DNA of 64,000 bases from Aliivibrio sifiae (GCF_002954715.1 NZ_MSCP01000001.1:1183030-1247029); one strand, 5' to 3'; numbered from the stretch's first letter, positions 28,246 to 38,038 are shown. Notes: generated by a model not told the origin, from the letters alone. Translations and numbers: made by a program.

Positions 28246-28262
28246 TTGTGCGAGTGATCACG
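28246..28262. promoter_or_regulatory. CRP-binding site
   Basis: TGTG, seven bases, TCAC (28247-28261) fits the CRP pattern TGTGA-N6-TCACA. It lies between the two MalI operators, in position to activate malX and possibly malI. Confidence 0.75.
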
Positions 28263-28321
28263 ATCTTTTTCCATTCGATTGATAATTACGCTAGAATGGC
28301 GGTAATAAATGTGTTTTATTA

Positions 28322-28337
28322 GGTAAAACGTTTTATC
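28322..28337. promoter_or_regulatory. MalI operator 2
   Basis: GGTAAAACGTTTTATC shares the core of operator 1 with one mismatch between its arms. It lies 23 bases before the malI ATG, suited to autoregulation. Confidence 0.82.
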
Positions 28338-28359
28338 TAATCGTGGTAAAAGAAGTGCT

Positions 28360-29382
28360 ATGACAAACAAAAAAGCAAATATTAAGGATGTTGCAAAACG
28401 CGCTGGCGTCTCAGTAACAACCGTATCAATGGCACTGAGCGATAAAGGACGGATCTCACCTGAAACCATTCAAAAAGTAAATCAAGCAGTACAAGAGCTT
28501 GGTTACATTAAAAACCGTACGGCCTCTAATTTACGCTCAAAACAGTCATTATTAATTGGATTGATCCTAAGAGACATTAGTGATCCCTATTATGCTGAAA
28601 TTGCGGCAGGGTTAAGTGAAGTATTAGAAGAAAAAGGTTATATGCTTTTTCTTACTCAATCAGGCACAAATCAAGATAAGTTTGATCAATGCATTGAAAC
28701 CATGGTCGCTCAAGATGTTGGTGGGATTGTATTTTGCCCTATCCGTGACATTGGCGTTCCTAATGTCCAAAAAATACAAGATTTAAATTTACCGATAGTG
28801 TGTGTAGCTCGAGCAAAAGTAGGACAACAAATTGACTTTGTTGGGCCAGACAATATGCAAGCAGCCAAAATTGCTACAGAGTATTTGATTAAACAAGGAC
28901 ACCGTCAAATTGCTTACGTTGGCGGCCAAAGTGATTCATTAAGCAGAGCAGAACGTTTAGGGGGTTATTGCAGTACACTAATGCAGTTTGGTTTACCCTT
29001 TAAGCCTGAATGGGTAGTAGAGTGTGATAAGAGTCAAACTGCTGCTGCAGAAGCTGTAAATCAACTAATTAATAAAAACCCAAAAATAACAGCAATACTT
29101 TGCCATTATTCATCAACCGCGTTTGGCGCTGTATACGGTGTTAATCGATCTAACCGCAGTGTGGGTAACGATAATTATATTGGGCAACAAATCGCTATCA
29201 TTGGGTTTGATGATGTGCCTGAAGCTGAATTAATTCAACCATCACTCACCTTTGTCTCTTCCCCTATCCGTGACATTGGCCGCCAAGCTGGACATAGATT
29301 AATTCATCAAATCAACAATAAAGACAGCGCACCTCAAAGTCTGATTTTAAACCCAGAATTAATTGCCCGTGATTCAGCTTAA
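28360..29382 (+). CDS. malI: MalI-type LacI-family repressor
   Basis: A 340-residue LacI-family repressor with the headpiece NIKDVAKRAGVSVTTVSMALS, hinge region RTASNLRSKQS and a sugar-binding-like core (IAIIGFDDVPEAELIQPSLTFV). It is divergent from malX and shares with it a region holding two palindromes of the MalI type and a CRP site, as in E. coli malI-malXY. The inducer is unknown. Confidence 0.9.
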   Translation: MTNKKANIKDVAKRAGVSVTTVSMALSDKGRISPETIQKVNQAVQELGYIKNRTASNLRSKQSLLIGLILRDISDPYYAEIAAGLSEVLEEKGYMLFLTQSGTNQDKFDQCIETMVAQDVGGIVFCPIRDIGVPNVQKIQDLNLPIVCVARAKVGQQIDFVGPDNMQAAKIATEYLIKQGHRQIAYVGGQSDSLSRAERLGGYCSTLMQFGLPFKPEWVVECDKSQTAAAEAVNQLINKNPKITAILCHYSSTAFGAVYGVNRSNRSVGNDNYIGQQIAIIGFDDVPEAELIQPSLTFVSSPIRDIGRQAGHRLIHQINNKDSAPQSLILNPELIARDSA

Positions 29383-29422
29383 TTACCTGTTTTAATAAAT
29401 AAAAACCACAGATAGAAGAAAA

Positions 29423-29462
29423 AACATTTGGGTTAGTAATATATAATTACAAGCCCAAACAT
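29423..29462 (-). terminator. Terminator (minus strand)
   Basis: On the minus strand ATGTTTGGG and CCCAAATGT-like arms enclose an AT-rich loop and end in TTTTTT. Lying between convergent malI and the EamA-type gene, it ends the latter. Confidence 0.6.
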
Positions 29463-29468
29463 CTGATA

Positions 29469-30341
29469 CTACGACCGCAGCTTATGTCTCACTTGGCTAA
29501 AGCGATAGAAAACCAAAGACAGAAGCAATAAACCACAGCCAATCAGTTTATTTAACGGCATGGATTCATCATATATCCAAACACTCAGCAGCATGGTCCA
29601 AATAGGTTCAAGTAACATTAAGATCGCTGCATTAGTTGGGGTTACCCACTTTTGTCCTATCGTTTGCAATAAATAACGTAAACTGGTTGCCAGTAACACA
29701 CTTAGTAACACCCACTTCCACGTAACTAAGCTCACCTCTTGTGGCCATGTTTCTAAAAACAGTGATAACACCACACCTAAACAACCAACCATGAATAATT
29801 GCAATGTCGTTAATAAAATGGGCGGCAAGCTTGCTGAGTATTTACTGTTAAAATTAAAATGCGTCGCAAGCCCTACTGCTGCAAAAATAAACCATAGTTG
29901 ACTTGCCGATACATTCCAACCGTCGTTCCATGCCAATAAAAACAAACCAGAAACCGCAACGGGTAAAGATAACCAAAATGCTCTTGGTGGCCTATTGCCA
30001 AATAACGGCCAAGCAAGTAAAGGAACAAACAGCATAGAGAGGCTCATAATAAACGCCCCTTCACCTAAAGTGTCGCTGATTGATATTGCATGGATCCAAC
30101 AGAATAAAGCGGCAGAAAGCAATACACCAACCCCCATTGAACGAACACAATCTTGCCATAAGGCTTTTTTCAATGCGCCAAAGCAAAATGGCAATAAACA
30201 CAATGAAGCCAGAATAAAGCGAATACCAATAAAACCAAACGGAGGTAACTCTTGAATTGCTTGTTTAGAAAATACCCACCCAGCACCAGCCAAAAGAGTG
30301 GTTATAATTAAAATAGGCTCTGCACGGAATTTAGTTAGCAT
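29469..30341 (-). CDS. EamA/DMT-family transporter
   Basis: A 290-residue protein with about ten membrane segments and two EamA halves: GAGWVFSKQAIQELPPFGFIGIRF near residue 19 in the first and TPTNAAILMLLEPIWTMLLSVWIY-like segment near 239 in the second. A drug or metabolite exporter is likely; the substrate is unknown. It is a single gene with a terminator on each side. Confidence 0.85.
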   Translation of the reverse strand: MLTKFRAEPILIITTLLAGAGWVFSKQAIQELPPFGFIGIRFILASLCLLPFCFGALKKALWQDCVRSMGVGVLLSAALFCWIHAISISDTLGEGAFIMSLSMLFVPLLAWPLFGNRPPRAFWLSLPVAVSGLFLLAWNDGWNVSASQLWFIFAAVGLATHFNFNSKYSASLPPILLTTLQLFMVGCLGVVLSLFLETWPQEVSLVTWKWVLLSVLLATSLRYLLQTIGQKWVTPTNAAILMLLEPIWTMLLSVWIYDESMPLNKLIGCGLLLLSLVFYRFSQVRHKLRS

Positions 30342-30373
30342 AAAAGGGCTTAATAGTAATGATGAGGAAAATA

Positions 30374-30414
30374 AAAAAAGAGCATATTGTGATTACAACC
30401 AACATGCTCTTTTA
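30374..30414. terminator. Terminator-like hairpin
   Basis: AAAGAGCAT and ATGCTCTTT arms around a loop of about 19 bases stand between the EamA-type gene start and the end of the LysM lipoprotein gene; on the minus strand it ends the latter's preceding-coordinate side with a T run. Confidence 0.65.
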
Positions 30415-30479
30415 TGCTAAATAGTTTATAGGTATTAAGATGCCGAACTTCGTAAAGTTATAACCTCTTTAAAACATGA

Positions 30480-30911
30480 CTATTTAGTATTAATTACATC
30501 GCCAATAAGCAGACGTTTAGGGTTATCGATTTGAGGATTCAATTGAAGTAAATCTTCTAATGCAATACCTTGCTCTCTTGCAATGCTGTATAACGTATCA
30601 TCTTGTTTGATTGTGTAATACATAACCGCTTCATCAACTTGCTTTTGCGCTTGAGCTTTAAGCTCATTTTGCTCAGCATCTAATTTGCGAACCGTTTGGT
30701 AAATTTCACTGTCAGTGTCTTTTTGTGATTGTAATTCAGTTTCTAGTGTATTCACTTTAGACTCTAACGTACCTACTTTTGATTCTAGGGCGCTTATTTG
30801 TTCTGTCTGATTTTTTTGCTGAGCAATAAGTTCATCATTTGATGCACAGCCAGTAAGAACTAATGTAGACATTAGCGACGCGACTAGAATAATATTTTTT
30901 GTCTGTTTCAT
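30480..30911 (-). CDS. LysM-domain lipoprotein with coiled coil
   Basis: A 143-residue envelope lipoprotein: signal peptide with lipobox LTGC (about residues 19-22), a heptad-rich coiled coil (about 28-92, IAQQ...VGTLESKVNTLETEL) and a C-terminal LysM domain (about 97-142, YTIKQDDTLYSIAREQGI). LysM binds peptidoglycan, so it probably tethers or senses the wall from a membrane. The long coiled-coil between recalls Lpp-like trimers. It is a single gene. Confidence 0.85.
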   Translation of the reverse strand: MKQTKNIILVASLMSTLVLTGCASNDELIAQQKNQTEQISALESKVGTLESKVNTLETELQSQKDTDSEIYQTVRKLDAEQNELKAQAQKQVDEAVMYYTIKQDDTLYSIAREQGIALEDLLQLNPQIDNPKRLLIGDVINTK

Positions 30912-31366
30912 ACTTTTCTCACAACTTCATCTGTTTGCCAAATAACTTCGACCATTGTCATAAAAATAAGATGTATGCACAAGTAATAAATAGCGTTATC
31001 AGTGGATTTTGCTTGTTTGGTGCCAGTTTAATTAACTATTTTAATTAAAACATCAATCAATTTTAGTAACAAAAATCATCTCAACATCCCGTTTTTTCGC
31101 TTTAAGATGATGCGAAAAAACCAGAAAGATAAATGAAGCCTTGAATATTTAGTTAATAGAACACTACTTTAATTTACATTATTTACCTGTGATCTCATCG
31201 TATTTTTTAAAGCAATTTAGTATACATTTAGATCATTTCAGACAACACTAAACATAGTTATTGACCAATAAAAAAGGCTTAAGATAAGTTTATCTATCTT
31301 ACGTAATATTCTACACACGTTTAAAACAGTGCGTTTTTTCTCGACACCAACAAATAGGTAATCACC
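30912..31366. other. Intergenic region with one inverted repeat
   Basis: This 455-base AT-rich spacer lies between divergent genes. The only clear structure is a perfect 10-base inverted repeat GTTTTTTCGC / GCGAAAAAAC at 31091-31121 with an 11-base loop. No coding frame or RNA gene was recognised. Confidence 0.6.
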
Positions 31367-32110
31367 ATGATAAAAATGCTAGTTTGCGACTTCGATGGTA
31401 CGATTAATGGCGGACCATCACTGGGTGTAGACCAATTTTCAGCGTACCTAGATACACAACCCGAACTGCATTTTATTATTGCTACAGGTAGAACGCTGCC
31501 CTCTATTAAAGAAGGATTAACTACGCATAACTACCCAAAACCACGGTGTATTATTAGTGATATTGGCACACGTATTAATTATGACTATGATTTAATTGCA
31601 GATGAACGTTGGCAACACCAATTGCAAACAAGATGGAATAAATCGGCAATACAAACCGCTTTGCAAGACATCACGTTTTTAGGAGAGTGTAATCCATCGC
31701 ATCAAGGCGATTATAAGATCACTTTTGAGGGACAACTGGACCACAAGCAATATTCAACAATAGCAACAGCACTTGAACAACACTCAATTGATGTCGATAT
31801 TACCTATTCTCATGACTGGTTTCTTGATATCACCCCAAAAGGGATAAACAAAGCCAGTGCCATTCATTACATCATGGAAAAATACAATCTGGCTGCTGAA
31901 GAAATTTGTGTCGCCGGAGATTCAGCCAATGATACCAGCATGCTGACTATGCCAGGTATTAACGCCATTTTAGTCGCAAACCATTATAACGAAGTCGCTC
32001 ATTTGTCTGGGCTCAATCACGTGTATACAAGTAATGCCTCCCATGCAGAAGGCGTATTAGAAGGGTTAATATACTGGCAAAATAATGCGGTAGAAAAAAT
32101 GGTGAAATAG
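31367..32110 (+). CDS. HAD-superfamily IIB phosphatase (sucrose-phosphatase-like)
   Basis: A 247-residue cytosolic phosphatase. HAD motif I is DFDGTINGG (nucleophile Asp, about residues 7-15), motif II IATGRT (about 40-45), the motif III lysine lies in KGINKASAI, and motif IV is AGDSANDTSML (about 185-195). The C2B cap and overall layout fit the sucrose-6-phosphatase/Cof group. The physiological substrate, probably a sugar phosphate, is not evident. It is the last ordinary gene before the defence island. Confidence 0.82.
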   Translation: MIKMLVCDFDGTINGGPSLGVDQFSAYLDTQPELHFIIATGRTLPSIKEGLTTHNYPKPRCIISDIGTRINYDYDLIADERWQHQLQTRWNKSAIQTALQDITFLGECNPSHQGDYKITFEGQLDHKQYSTIATALEQHSIDVDITYSHDWFLDITPKGINKASAIHYIMEKYNLAAEEICVAGDSANDTSMLTMPGINAILVANHYNEVAHLSGLNHVYTSNASHAEGVLEGLIYWQNNAVEKMVK

Positions 32111-32212
32111 CATTCATAAGTGACATTGAGAGTACTTTTGATCTGTTAGTAAATTCATAGAGTTAACTAACAATCATAAATCAAGCTTGTGGCTATCAAT
32201 AGCGTAAATCGT

Positions 32213-32782
32213 TTACTCTTGCTCTTGTGAGTATTTCTCAACATGTAAATTTAAAAAATGCATTCCGGCTGAACTTAAAACATAGTGTTTATCACCACAA
32301 GGGTAGAGAAAGTTCCGATCTGTAAGATAGTTTAACGCCTTATCCCACGTTTCGATTCCAAGCGCCTGTCGAATGTCATCATATATAGTTTGTTCTGCAA
32401 TTTCTTCTAGTGCGGAACGTCCTAATCCAATCACCGGAGTGGTTAGATCGTCTAGGTCAAAACCTTTATCTACCCAATAACGGGCAATAATCAATAATAT
32501 TGCCTGAATCTTGGTGGCGTTGGTATCAGCATCTTCTTCTGCCTCACTACGGCTGATATAGAAAAACTCCCCTTCAACGTTAAAATTCAGATTATAGCCA
32601 ATATGCAGATATAGCTGGGTAAAATGATCAAGATTATTGTACAGCTCAGTATAAAGAGTACTTTCTATAAAGCTCTGCTGATAAAGATCATAAGCTTGCT
32701 TAGTAATCACCTTTCCGTTTACAAAGGTTGAGTAAATCTGTTGGCTTTTAGCCATGCTTATTTGGGAAAAATCTGTCATCAT
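32213..32782 (-). CDS. jetB: Wadjet JetB-like (MukE/MksE-like) subunit
   Basis: A 189-residue acidic protein with helix-rich winged-helix character (IQAILLIIARYWVDKG, PVIGLGRSALEEIAEQ, LNYLTDRNFLYPCGDKHYVLSSAGMHFL), the make-up of MukE/MksE-type kleisin-associated subunits. Its ATG overlaps the jetA stop (ATGA), and it is the last gene of the jetD-jetC-jetA-jetB operon. JetB binds JetA and regulates the SMC ring that extrudes and tests plasmid DNA. The assignment rests on position and size as much as on sequence. Confidence 0.75.
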   Translation of the reverse strand: MMTDFSQISMAKSQQIYSTFVNGKVITKQAYDLYQQSFIESTLYTELYNNLDHFTQLYLHIGYNLNFNVEGEFFYISRSEAEEDADTNATKIQAILLIIARYWVDKGFDLDDLTTPVIGLGRSALEEIAEQTIYDDIRQALGIETWDKALNYLTDRNFLYPCGDKHYVLSSAGMHFLNLHVEKYSQEQE

Positions 32783-34188
32783 TGTGTCACTCTCTCTGTT
32801 CGAATTTTACGATATAAATACACAGTATCGCCTTGAACTATACGATTACGGAAATTCGTTACTTTTACTGCATGACCATCAAGCATTTCATTGCTACGCA
32901 TCAGAAAATTTAGTCCTTCTAGCAAATCAATAAAATGATATTCAGGTAAGTTACCTTTGAGTCTCCGCTGCAGCGCGAGTGTTAAATCTTGATATTCTGT
33001 CATTTTCATTTGCTTGACCAAATTGTATATACATTCAGCTCTTTCTAGTCTTCGCTCCGTAGAATCATCTTTAGAGCTTATTAAATCAACATAGCGATCC
33101 TTTTCTAGCAAACCTTGATCAGCTACTCTTGCTTCTATATCACTGACTACGTTATTAAGATAAGCTTCAGAACTGCTAATACGCAGTACTTTTGGCCTTG
33201 CCTGCTGCATTAACCCAAGGAATGCACCATTGTCACGAGCAAATTGCCCATCAATCTGGCTACGTTTAAGGTTATGCCTTGTCGCATCTAACTCTTTGAC
33301 TAGATCACTAAATGCCGTTTCAATCGCATTAAACTGTTTAAGGCGTTTTTTCGATCGAGCCAAAAACTGATCAACCGACTGAGATACCTTGCTTATTTGT
33401 GAATGAAAGCTATTAAAGCTAACCTCATATTTCAGCATTGCTGTTGAGCGTTGGTGATCTTGATGATGTTCAAACTGGCTACGTAAACTTTGCAGACATT
33501 CAAATAAGTTAGGACCATCTTTCAAGCGACTCTTTTCATCAAGAAACTGTCGAGTAGGCAAAATATGCCTAGACAAAAGTAGCGAAATTTTTCCAATAGA
33601 TTCTCGTTGTAACACCGAGAAAACTTGTGGATTATCTGACTTAGCGGCTAATTCACTCGCCTCACTCAACTCTTGGTTAATCATCTGCATTTTAACTAAG
33701 TTCAAACGAATGCTGTTTAACAATTCACTCAAGCGATGGAACAGTTCATCTATCAACTCTTTAAAATCAAGATCACTATCGCTAAACAACAAAGTATTCG
33801 ATTGAAGTTTAGCTAATAATAAACGTATTCCTCCGAGTTGAATTTTCAATGCTACATCCGTTAAATCTTGAAATAAACTATGATCAAATAGTCGAAATAC
33901 GCCAATCACGGAACGATCAAAAATCAGTCGACTTTCACCACCAAATTCATCTTTATCAACCAAAATGTGGACTGCGAGTAAGTTATCTGTCGAAAAAGCC
34001 GTACGCAGCTGTTTCTGTTTATCTTTATTTTGTCCTTGAATATAACGATGTAGCCGAGAAATAAATGTTGCTTCACGTACATAAGGTTCACTCATTTCAT
34101 CCATTTCACGAATGATGTCACGCATAATAGTGTGATGTTCAAGCATGATAGAAAAAGTAGGAATAGTTAGGAGCCGTTGCTCACTCAT
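32779..34188 (-). CDS. jetA: Wadjet JetA-like (MukF/MksF-like) kleisin
   Basis: A 469-residue helical protein that should act as the kleisin, bridging SMC heads and carrying JetB. It is largely helical, with coiled-coil stretches around residues 170-330, and ends in a small winged-helix-like region (FIDLLEGLNFLMRSNEMLD...). I place the start at the ATG 34188 inside the last codons of jetC (ATGAGTGA), because GGAGA lies just upstream; the open frame reaches 34287 but that part overlaps jetC in another frame. Coupled translation with jetC is likely. Confidence 0.75.
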   Translation of the reverse strand: MSEQRLLTIPTFSIMLEHHTIMRDIIREMDEMSEPYVREATFISRLHRYIQGQNKDKQKQLRTAFSTDNLLAVHILVDKDEFGGESRLIFDRSVIGVFRLFDHSLFQDLTDVALKIQLGGIRLLLAKLQSNTLLFSDSDLDFKELIDELFHRLSELLNSIRLNLVKMQMINQELSEASELAAKSDNPQVFSVLQRESIGKISLLLSRHILPTRQFLDEKSRLKDGPNLFECLQSLRSQFEHHQDHQRSTAMLKYEVSFNSFHSQISKVSQSVDQFLARSKKRLKQFNAIETAFSDLVKELDATRHNLKRSQIDGQFARDNGAFLGLMQQARPKVLRISSSEAYLNNVVSDIEARVADQGLLEKDRYVDLISSKDDSTERRLERAECIYNLVKQMKMTEYQDLTLALQRRLKGNLPEYHFIDLLEGLNFLMRSNEMLDGHAVKVTNFRNRIVQGDTVYLYRKIRTERVTQ

Positions 34189-37120
34189 CTGCGTCTCCAA
34201 ACATATCAAGTTGTTCTCTATCCAATGCACTTCCTTCTGTAATAAAACTGTCAGGCATACCCGTAAAGGCGATAGTTCGCGCTGCACTATAAGGGGTTGC
34301 GGTACGCATCGCGTCTAATCGGAAATGTTGTCCGAATTTAAAAATGATCTCACTGGATGCTGAATTAGTCGATGCACTTAATACTCTAAATCCCGCTTGT
34401 TTCATATTGGGCAATAACCAATCAAACTGTGAACTATCAACAGAAGCACCTTCGTCAATAATTAAAGGAAACTGAGTTGTACATGCACTGTTTCTTAATT
34501 TACCGAGGAGAATTTCAACCAACTTGATATTGATTAGCATTATTGTGGACGTGGATTGTGACTTACTTTCCCAGCCTGTTTGCCCTTGCTTTTTCACTCG
34601 ATAAGCAATACCAGAGACAATCTGATCCATCGTTAACAGCGCTGCTTTGCCATCTGGGAAAAACTTTTTACTAAATGCTTTAAGACGTTCAATAAATTGA
34701 TCTGATGCTTTTTGGTCTGAATGCGTATCTAAGTGCTCTATTTCACTAACTAAATCACTGAACCTCACTTCAATTTTTATATTTGCTTCGACCTCTGCTA
34801 AATCATTAATAGCGACACCTTTAAAAGATCGGTTAATGCTCTGTTCAAACTGGCGCACCATTTCACGGTTATTTTTTAATTCATTAATAATGGCGTGAAC
34901 AGAATGCTTATGTTCTACAAAGTTTTTTCCAAGAATATCAAATTCTTCATCTAAGCCACGATAACGCGACTGAAGTTGTTGGAAAGCGTGTTCTAGTAGA
35001 TCATCCTCAATATGAGAAGCCATAAGTTTATCGTCATTTTCAAGCACCTGATTTCGCACAAAACCTTGAACTTTTTCAACAATCTCATTTTTCGCTTGTC
35101 GCTTATTTTGTAGGGCTTTTATACGATGTTGTAAGTTGTCTTCATTTAACTCTACTGTATGATCTGGCAATACAGAAAAGTCGATAGTAGGTAAAGCATT
35201 GGCTTCAAGCTCTGCCTTAACCCGAACGTGATAATTACCTAATGTCTCTAGGTCTAATTTAATTTGGTCTACTTTGATTTTTTGCGATTCAGATGCTTCT
35301 CTTTCTTGCGCTAATACTACTTTCTGACTTTCAAGTTGCTCTTCAAGTCTCTGCTCTTTGATTTTTTCTTGCTCAAGCTCTTCAGTTACACTATGAAGCT
35401 GATGTGTATTACTATTGAAAGCCAATAGCAGATCAATTTCTACCTGAGTTCGATTGATTTCTGCCTTAAGCACATTAATGGCTCTAATCCGCTCAAACCG
35501 ATTTTCATTATCTATCGCATTAATTTCAGCTGCCCGTCTACGACTCTTTTCAAGAGCCGTTCGAGCCTTATCTAGCTTAACTTGATCTGACTCTCTACCA
35601 TCGATAGAAATCGTATCCAGTCTTACACCGAATAGCTCATAGTTTAAACCATCAGCCTCAATTAAATCAGTAAAAGACTCTATAGCGTGTTTCTCTGATG
35701 AGGTGAGTTCTCTTTCCGGGTTAGCCTCTGCTACTTCCGAGTTTACTGCGGCTAACTTCTCCCAAGTAGATTTAGATAATTGATTAAATAATTTCAATTC
35801 CTGCTTATTTACTGAGGATTGAAAACGACGCTCCATTTCTTCGAACTTTTTAATGTCTTTTTCAAGTTCATCCAATTCATTCTGTCGCTTTTCGGCATCT
35901 TGTTTCAGTTCCAGCTCGTTATTTTTATTAGTTAAATGCAGTCTATGACCTGATACAATCGTTTCAAGAGAATCTGAGTCATCGTATAAATTTACTAACA
36001 GCTGAGTTTTCTGCACAGTTTCATCAAGTTTTTGATGTTGACGAAGTAGTACTTTCTTCTCCCCTTCTAAGTTCTTCTGTTTATCCGTTATATCACTACA
36101 ATTCTTATTAGCAGATCGTGTTTTAACTTCTATCAGTTCTAGTTGAGTCTTTTCTAAATCTAAGGCTTGGTTTTCATTACCGATTCGGTTTTGCACCATC
36201 ATTGCATACTGCATTAACTCATCTTCAGCATTTCTATTTTTCATTAACTGCTGATGACTGTCAGACAGTACTTCAAACTCTGGTCTTAAATTATCGATAT
36301 TTTTTAGTAGCTCTTCACGACGCATCAGTGATTCGTTATGCGCAATAAAAGCATCAATATCAAAATTGAGTTCATCTTTACGCTCTTTTTTCTGCGACTC
36401 AATAATATTAGCAATGGCTAATCGTACTGTGTCAGAGCCCGTTTTCATATCAAACAGCAAACGAACTAATGCACGAAAAGCATCGACATCAGCATCGCTC
36501 GTCGTACTTAGTGGGAAGAGGCAAAAGCGCATAGCATCAATGTTTAGCAGTTGATTTGCGTAAATCACGTCTTTAATTGCCGCCGAACGCATAAGTGTCT
36601 TAAAATGTTTATCTTCTCGCTTGAGGAAGGCTTGAACTTTTGTTGGACTTAAATCTGCTACTCGTCCACCAATTCCATCCTCTCCAGCGTTTGCATCCCA
36701 AAAAAGATGTCGAATCTGCTCATAACGCAATGAGGTAAACATTCGGCGATAATCCAACTTATCAGAATTGCCTCTATACAGAATCTGGCAATGAGGTAAA
36801 GGTCCACCCAAGTAATTGTCACACTCCAAAATCAGAAAGCTAGTACTGCTTGGGAAATAGTGCTCGAAACTCTCATCGTTAGTATAAAATTTGCCTTCTT
36901 TGTCTGAAAACCCAAATTTCTTTGTCGAGTCTTTAAAGTTTTCTTCCGGCAATAAAAATAATCTTATTGCATTAAGGATTGAGGTTTTACCGATATTTCC
37001 GCCACCTATCAGTATTCCACCTTCACGCAAATCAATTTCTGCGATGGCAACACCCGCAGAATCTACAGCTACAAGACGAGATATACTGATCAAAAGGTTA
37101 TCGATTGCTTTATTAAACAT
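34181..37120 (-). CDS. jetC: Wadjet JetC-like SMC ATPase
   Basis: A 979-residue SMC-type ATPase that would form the loop-extruding motor of a Wadjet plasmid-restriction complex. Walker A is GGGNIGKTS (residues 39-47); long coiled coils occupy about 300-500 and 520-760; the signature-like SKSQSTSTIM precedes Walker B LIIDEG (about 886-891). The protein is shorter than MukB (about 1,480) and in the range of MksB/JetC. It starts three bases after the jetD stop. Foreign circular DNA is the expected target, as known for Wadjet. Confidence 0.85.
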   Translation of the reverse strand: MFNKAIDNLLISISRLVAVDSAGVAIAEIDLREGGILIGGGNIGKTSILNAIRLFLLPEENFKDSTKKFGFSDKEGKFYTNDESFEHYFPSSTSFLILECDNYLGGPLPHCQILYRGNSDKLDYRRMFTSLRYEQIRHLFWDANAGEDGIGGRVADLSPTKVQAFLKREDKHFKTLMRSAAIKDVIYANQLLNIDAMRFCLFPLSTTSDADVDAFRALVRLLFDMKTGSDTVRLAIANIIESQKKERKDELNFDIDAFIAHNESLMRREELLKNIDNLRPEFEVLSDSHQQLMKNRNAEDELMQYAMMVQNRIGNENQALDLEKTQLELIEVKTRSANKNCSDITDKQKNLEGEKKVLLRQHQKLDETVQKTQLLVNLYDDSDSLETIVSGHRLHLTNKNNELELKQDAEKRQNELDELEKDIKKFEEMERRFQSSVNKQELKLFNQLSKSTWEKLAAVNSEVAEANPERELTSSEKHAIESFTDLIEADGLNYELFGVRLDTISIDGRESDQVKLDKARTALEKSRRRAAEINAIDNENRFERIRAINVLKAEINRTQVEIDLLLAFNSNTHQLHSVTEELEQEKIKEQRLEEQLESQKVVLAQEREASESQKIKVDQIKLDLETLGNYHVRVKAELEANALPTIDFSVLPDHTVELNEDNLQHRIKALQNKRQAKNEIVEKVQGFVRNQVLENDDKLMASHIEDDLLEHAFQQLQSRYRGLDEEFDILGKNFVEHKHSVHAIINELKNNREMVRQFEQSINRSFKGVAINDLAEVEANIKIEVRFSDLVSEIEHLDTHSDQKASDQFIERLKAFSKKFFPDGKAALLTMDQIVSGIAYRVKKQGQTGWESKSQSTSTIMLINIKLVEILLGKLRNSACTTQFPLIIDEGASVDSSQFDWLLPNMKQAGFRVLSASTNSASSEIIFKFGQHFRLDAMRTATPYSAARTIAFTGMPDSFITEGSALDREQLDMFGDADE

Positions 37121-37123
37121 GAG

Positions 37124-37903
37124 TTAGTCCTGTGATAATGCTGGTAGTAGAGCTTCTTGCTCTAAGAAAGAGCGCGTTTGATTCATGAGATCTGCTTCTG
37201 TATTCAGTTCAAGATCACGAGCGAGCTGTATGGCTTTCTCAAGGTGGGTACTATTTTTTGGCTTCAACTTAAATTTATTCCTAAAAATCTCCCAGTCATC
37301 TGGTGCTAACCAATTGCTCTGGGGAAAAGAGTTTTTGAGCGTTTTGTATATTGTTAAACCACCTAAATCTATATCTTGAGCACAATAAATTTCATCATAA
37401 TTGGAAAGAAACGAGTGATTCAGCTGATGGCATATCTGATTACCTGAACCAAAAATAATGTCACAACTATCTATCATCGAAGAGTGACCAATGAACTCTA
37501 AAAATTCCCGATAACGATAAAAATTCTCAATATTTTCGATAAGAACAGCCTTTTTACCAATAAGCTTCCCTTCTGTTTTGTAACCTTCAAGGTTAGATAC
37601 AACAACAAACGGAATCTGAGATTTAGTGATGCGGTTCAGAACTAGCATATGCGCAAAATTACTCGGAAAATCATGTGAACGCCCCACATGAGACGCACTA
37701 ACTCTATTACTTAGTTCTGGCTCAAAAAGCGCGTTATGCCACTTTTCATCAAGTATGGTCAAGTTATGACCACCACGAACACGCGTAGCACTATATATAT
37801 TACGCCACTCGTTGAAATCAGAATGAGGCAAGCAGTCGATAAACCGATCTAAATTTATCGTTCTTCCTTGTGAGATCTTAGTGAGGTATTGATTAAGCTT
37901 CAT
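37124..37903 (-). CDS. jetD: Wadjet JetD-like Toprim nuclease (short form)
   Basis: A 259-residue DUF2220-type protein, the nuclease that cuts plasmid DNA captured by the JetABC motor. The Toprim-like catalytic elements are visible: LIENIENF (glutamate, about residues 121-128), AQDIDLGGL (acidic pair, about 175-183) and LEQEALLP (about 247-254), the last being a typical C-terminal DUF2220 ending. JetD proteins are usually nearer 380-400 residues, so the N-terminal arm domain is reduced here. It is the first gene of the operon, while described Wadjet operons put jetD last. Confidence 0.78.
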   Translation of the reverse strand: MKLNQYLTKISQGRTINLDRFIDCLPHSDFNEWRNIYSATRVRGGHNLTILDEKWHNALFEPELSNRVSASHVGRSHDFPSNFAHMLVLNRITKSQIPFVVVSNLEGYKTEGKLIGKKAVLIENIENFYRYREFLEFIGHSSMIDSCDIIFGSGNQICHQLNHSFLSNYDEIYCAQDIDLGGLTIYKTLKNSFPQSNWLAPDDWEIFRNKFKLKPKNSTHLEKAIQLARDLELNTEADLMNQTRSFLEQEALLPALSQD

Positions 37904-38009
37904 TTCATCAAATCCAATTTAATCATGTAGATACTGTTGAGTATTTCATAAAACCCTAATGGGAATTGCGAACCAAGTCGATTTATTAGAGAAGGTATCC
38001 CCCAGCCTG

Positions 38010-38038
38010 TTGACTACTATTTGCACTCAAAATAATAT
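38010..38038 (+). promoter_or_regulatory. Sigma70-type promoter of the WYL regulator gene
   Basis: TTGACT (38010-38015) and TAATAT (38033-38038) are separated by 17 bases, close to the ideal. Transcription should begin near 38045, about 60 bases before the ATG of the WYL gene. CCTGT and ACAGG copies flank it and may belong to an operator. Confidence 0.75.
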
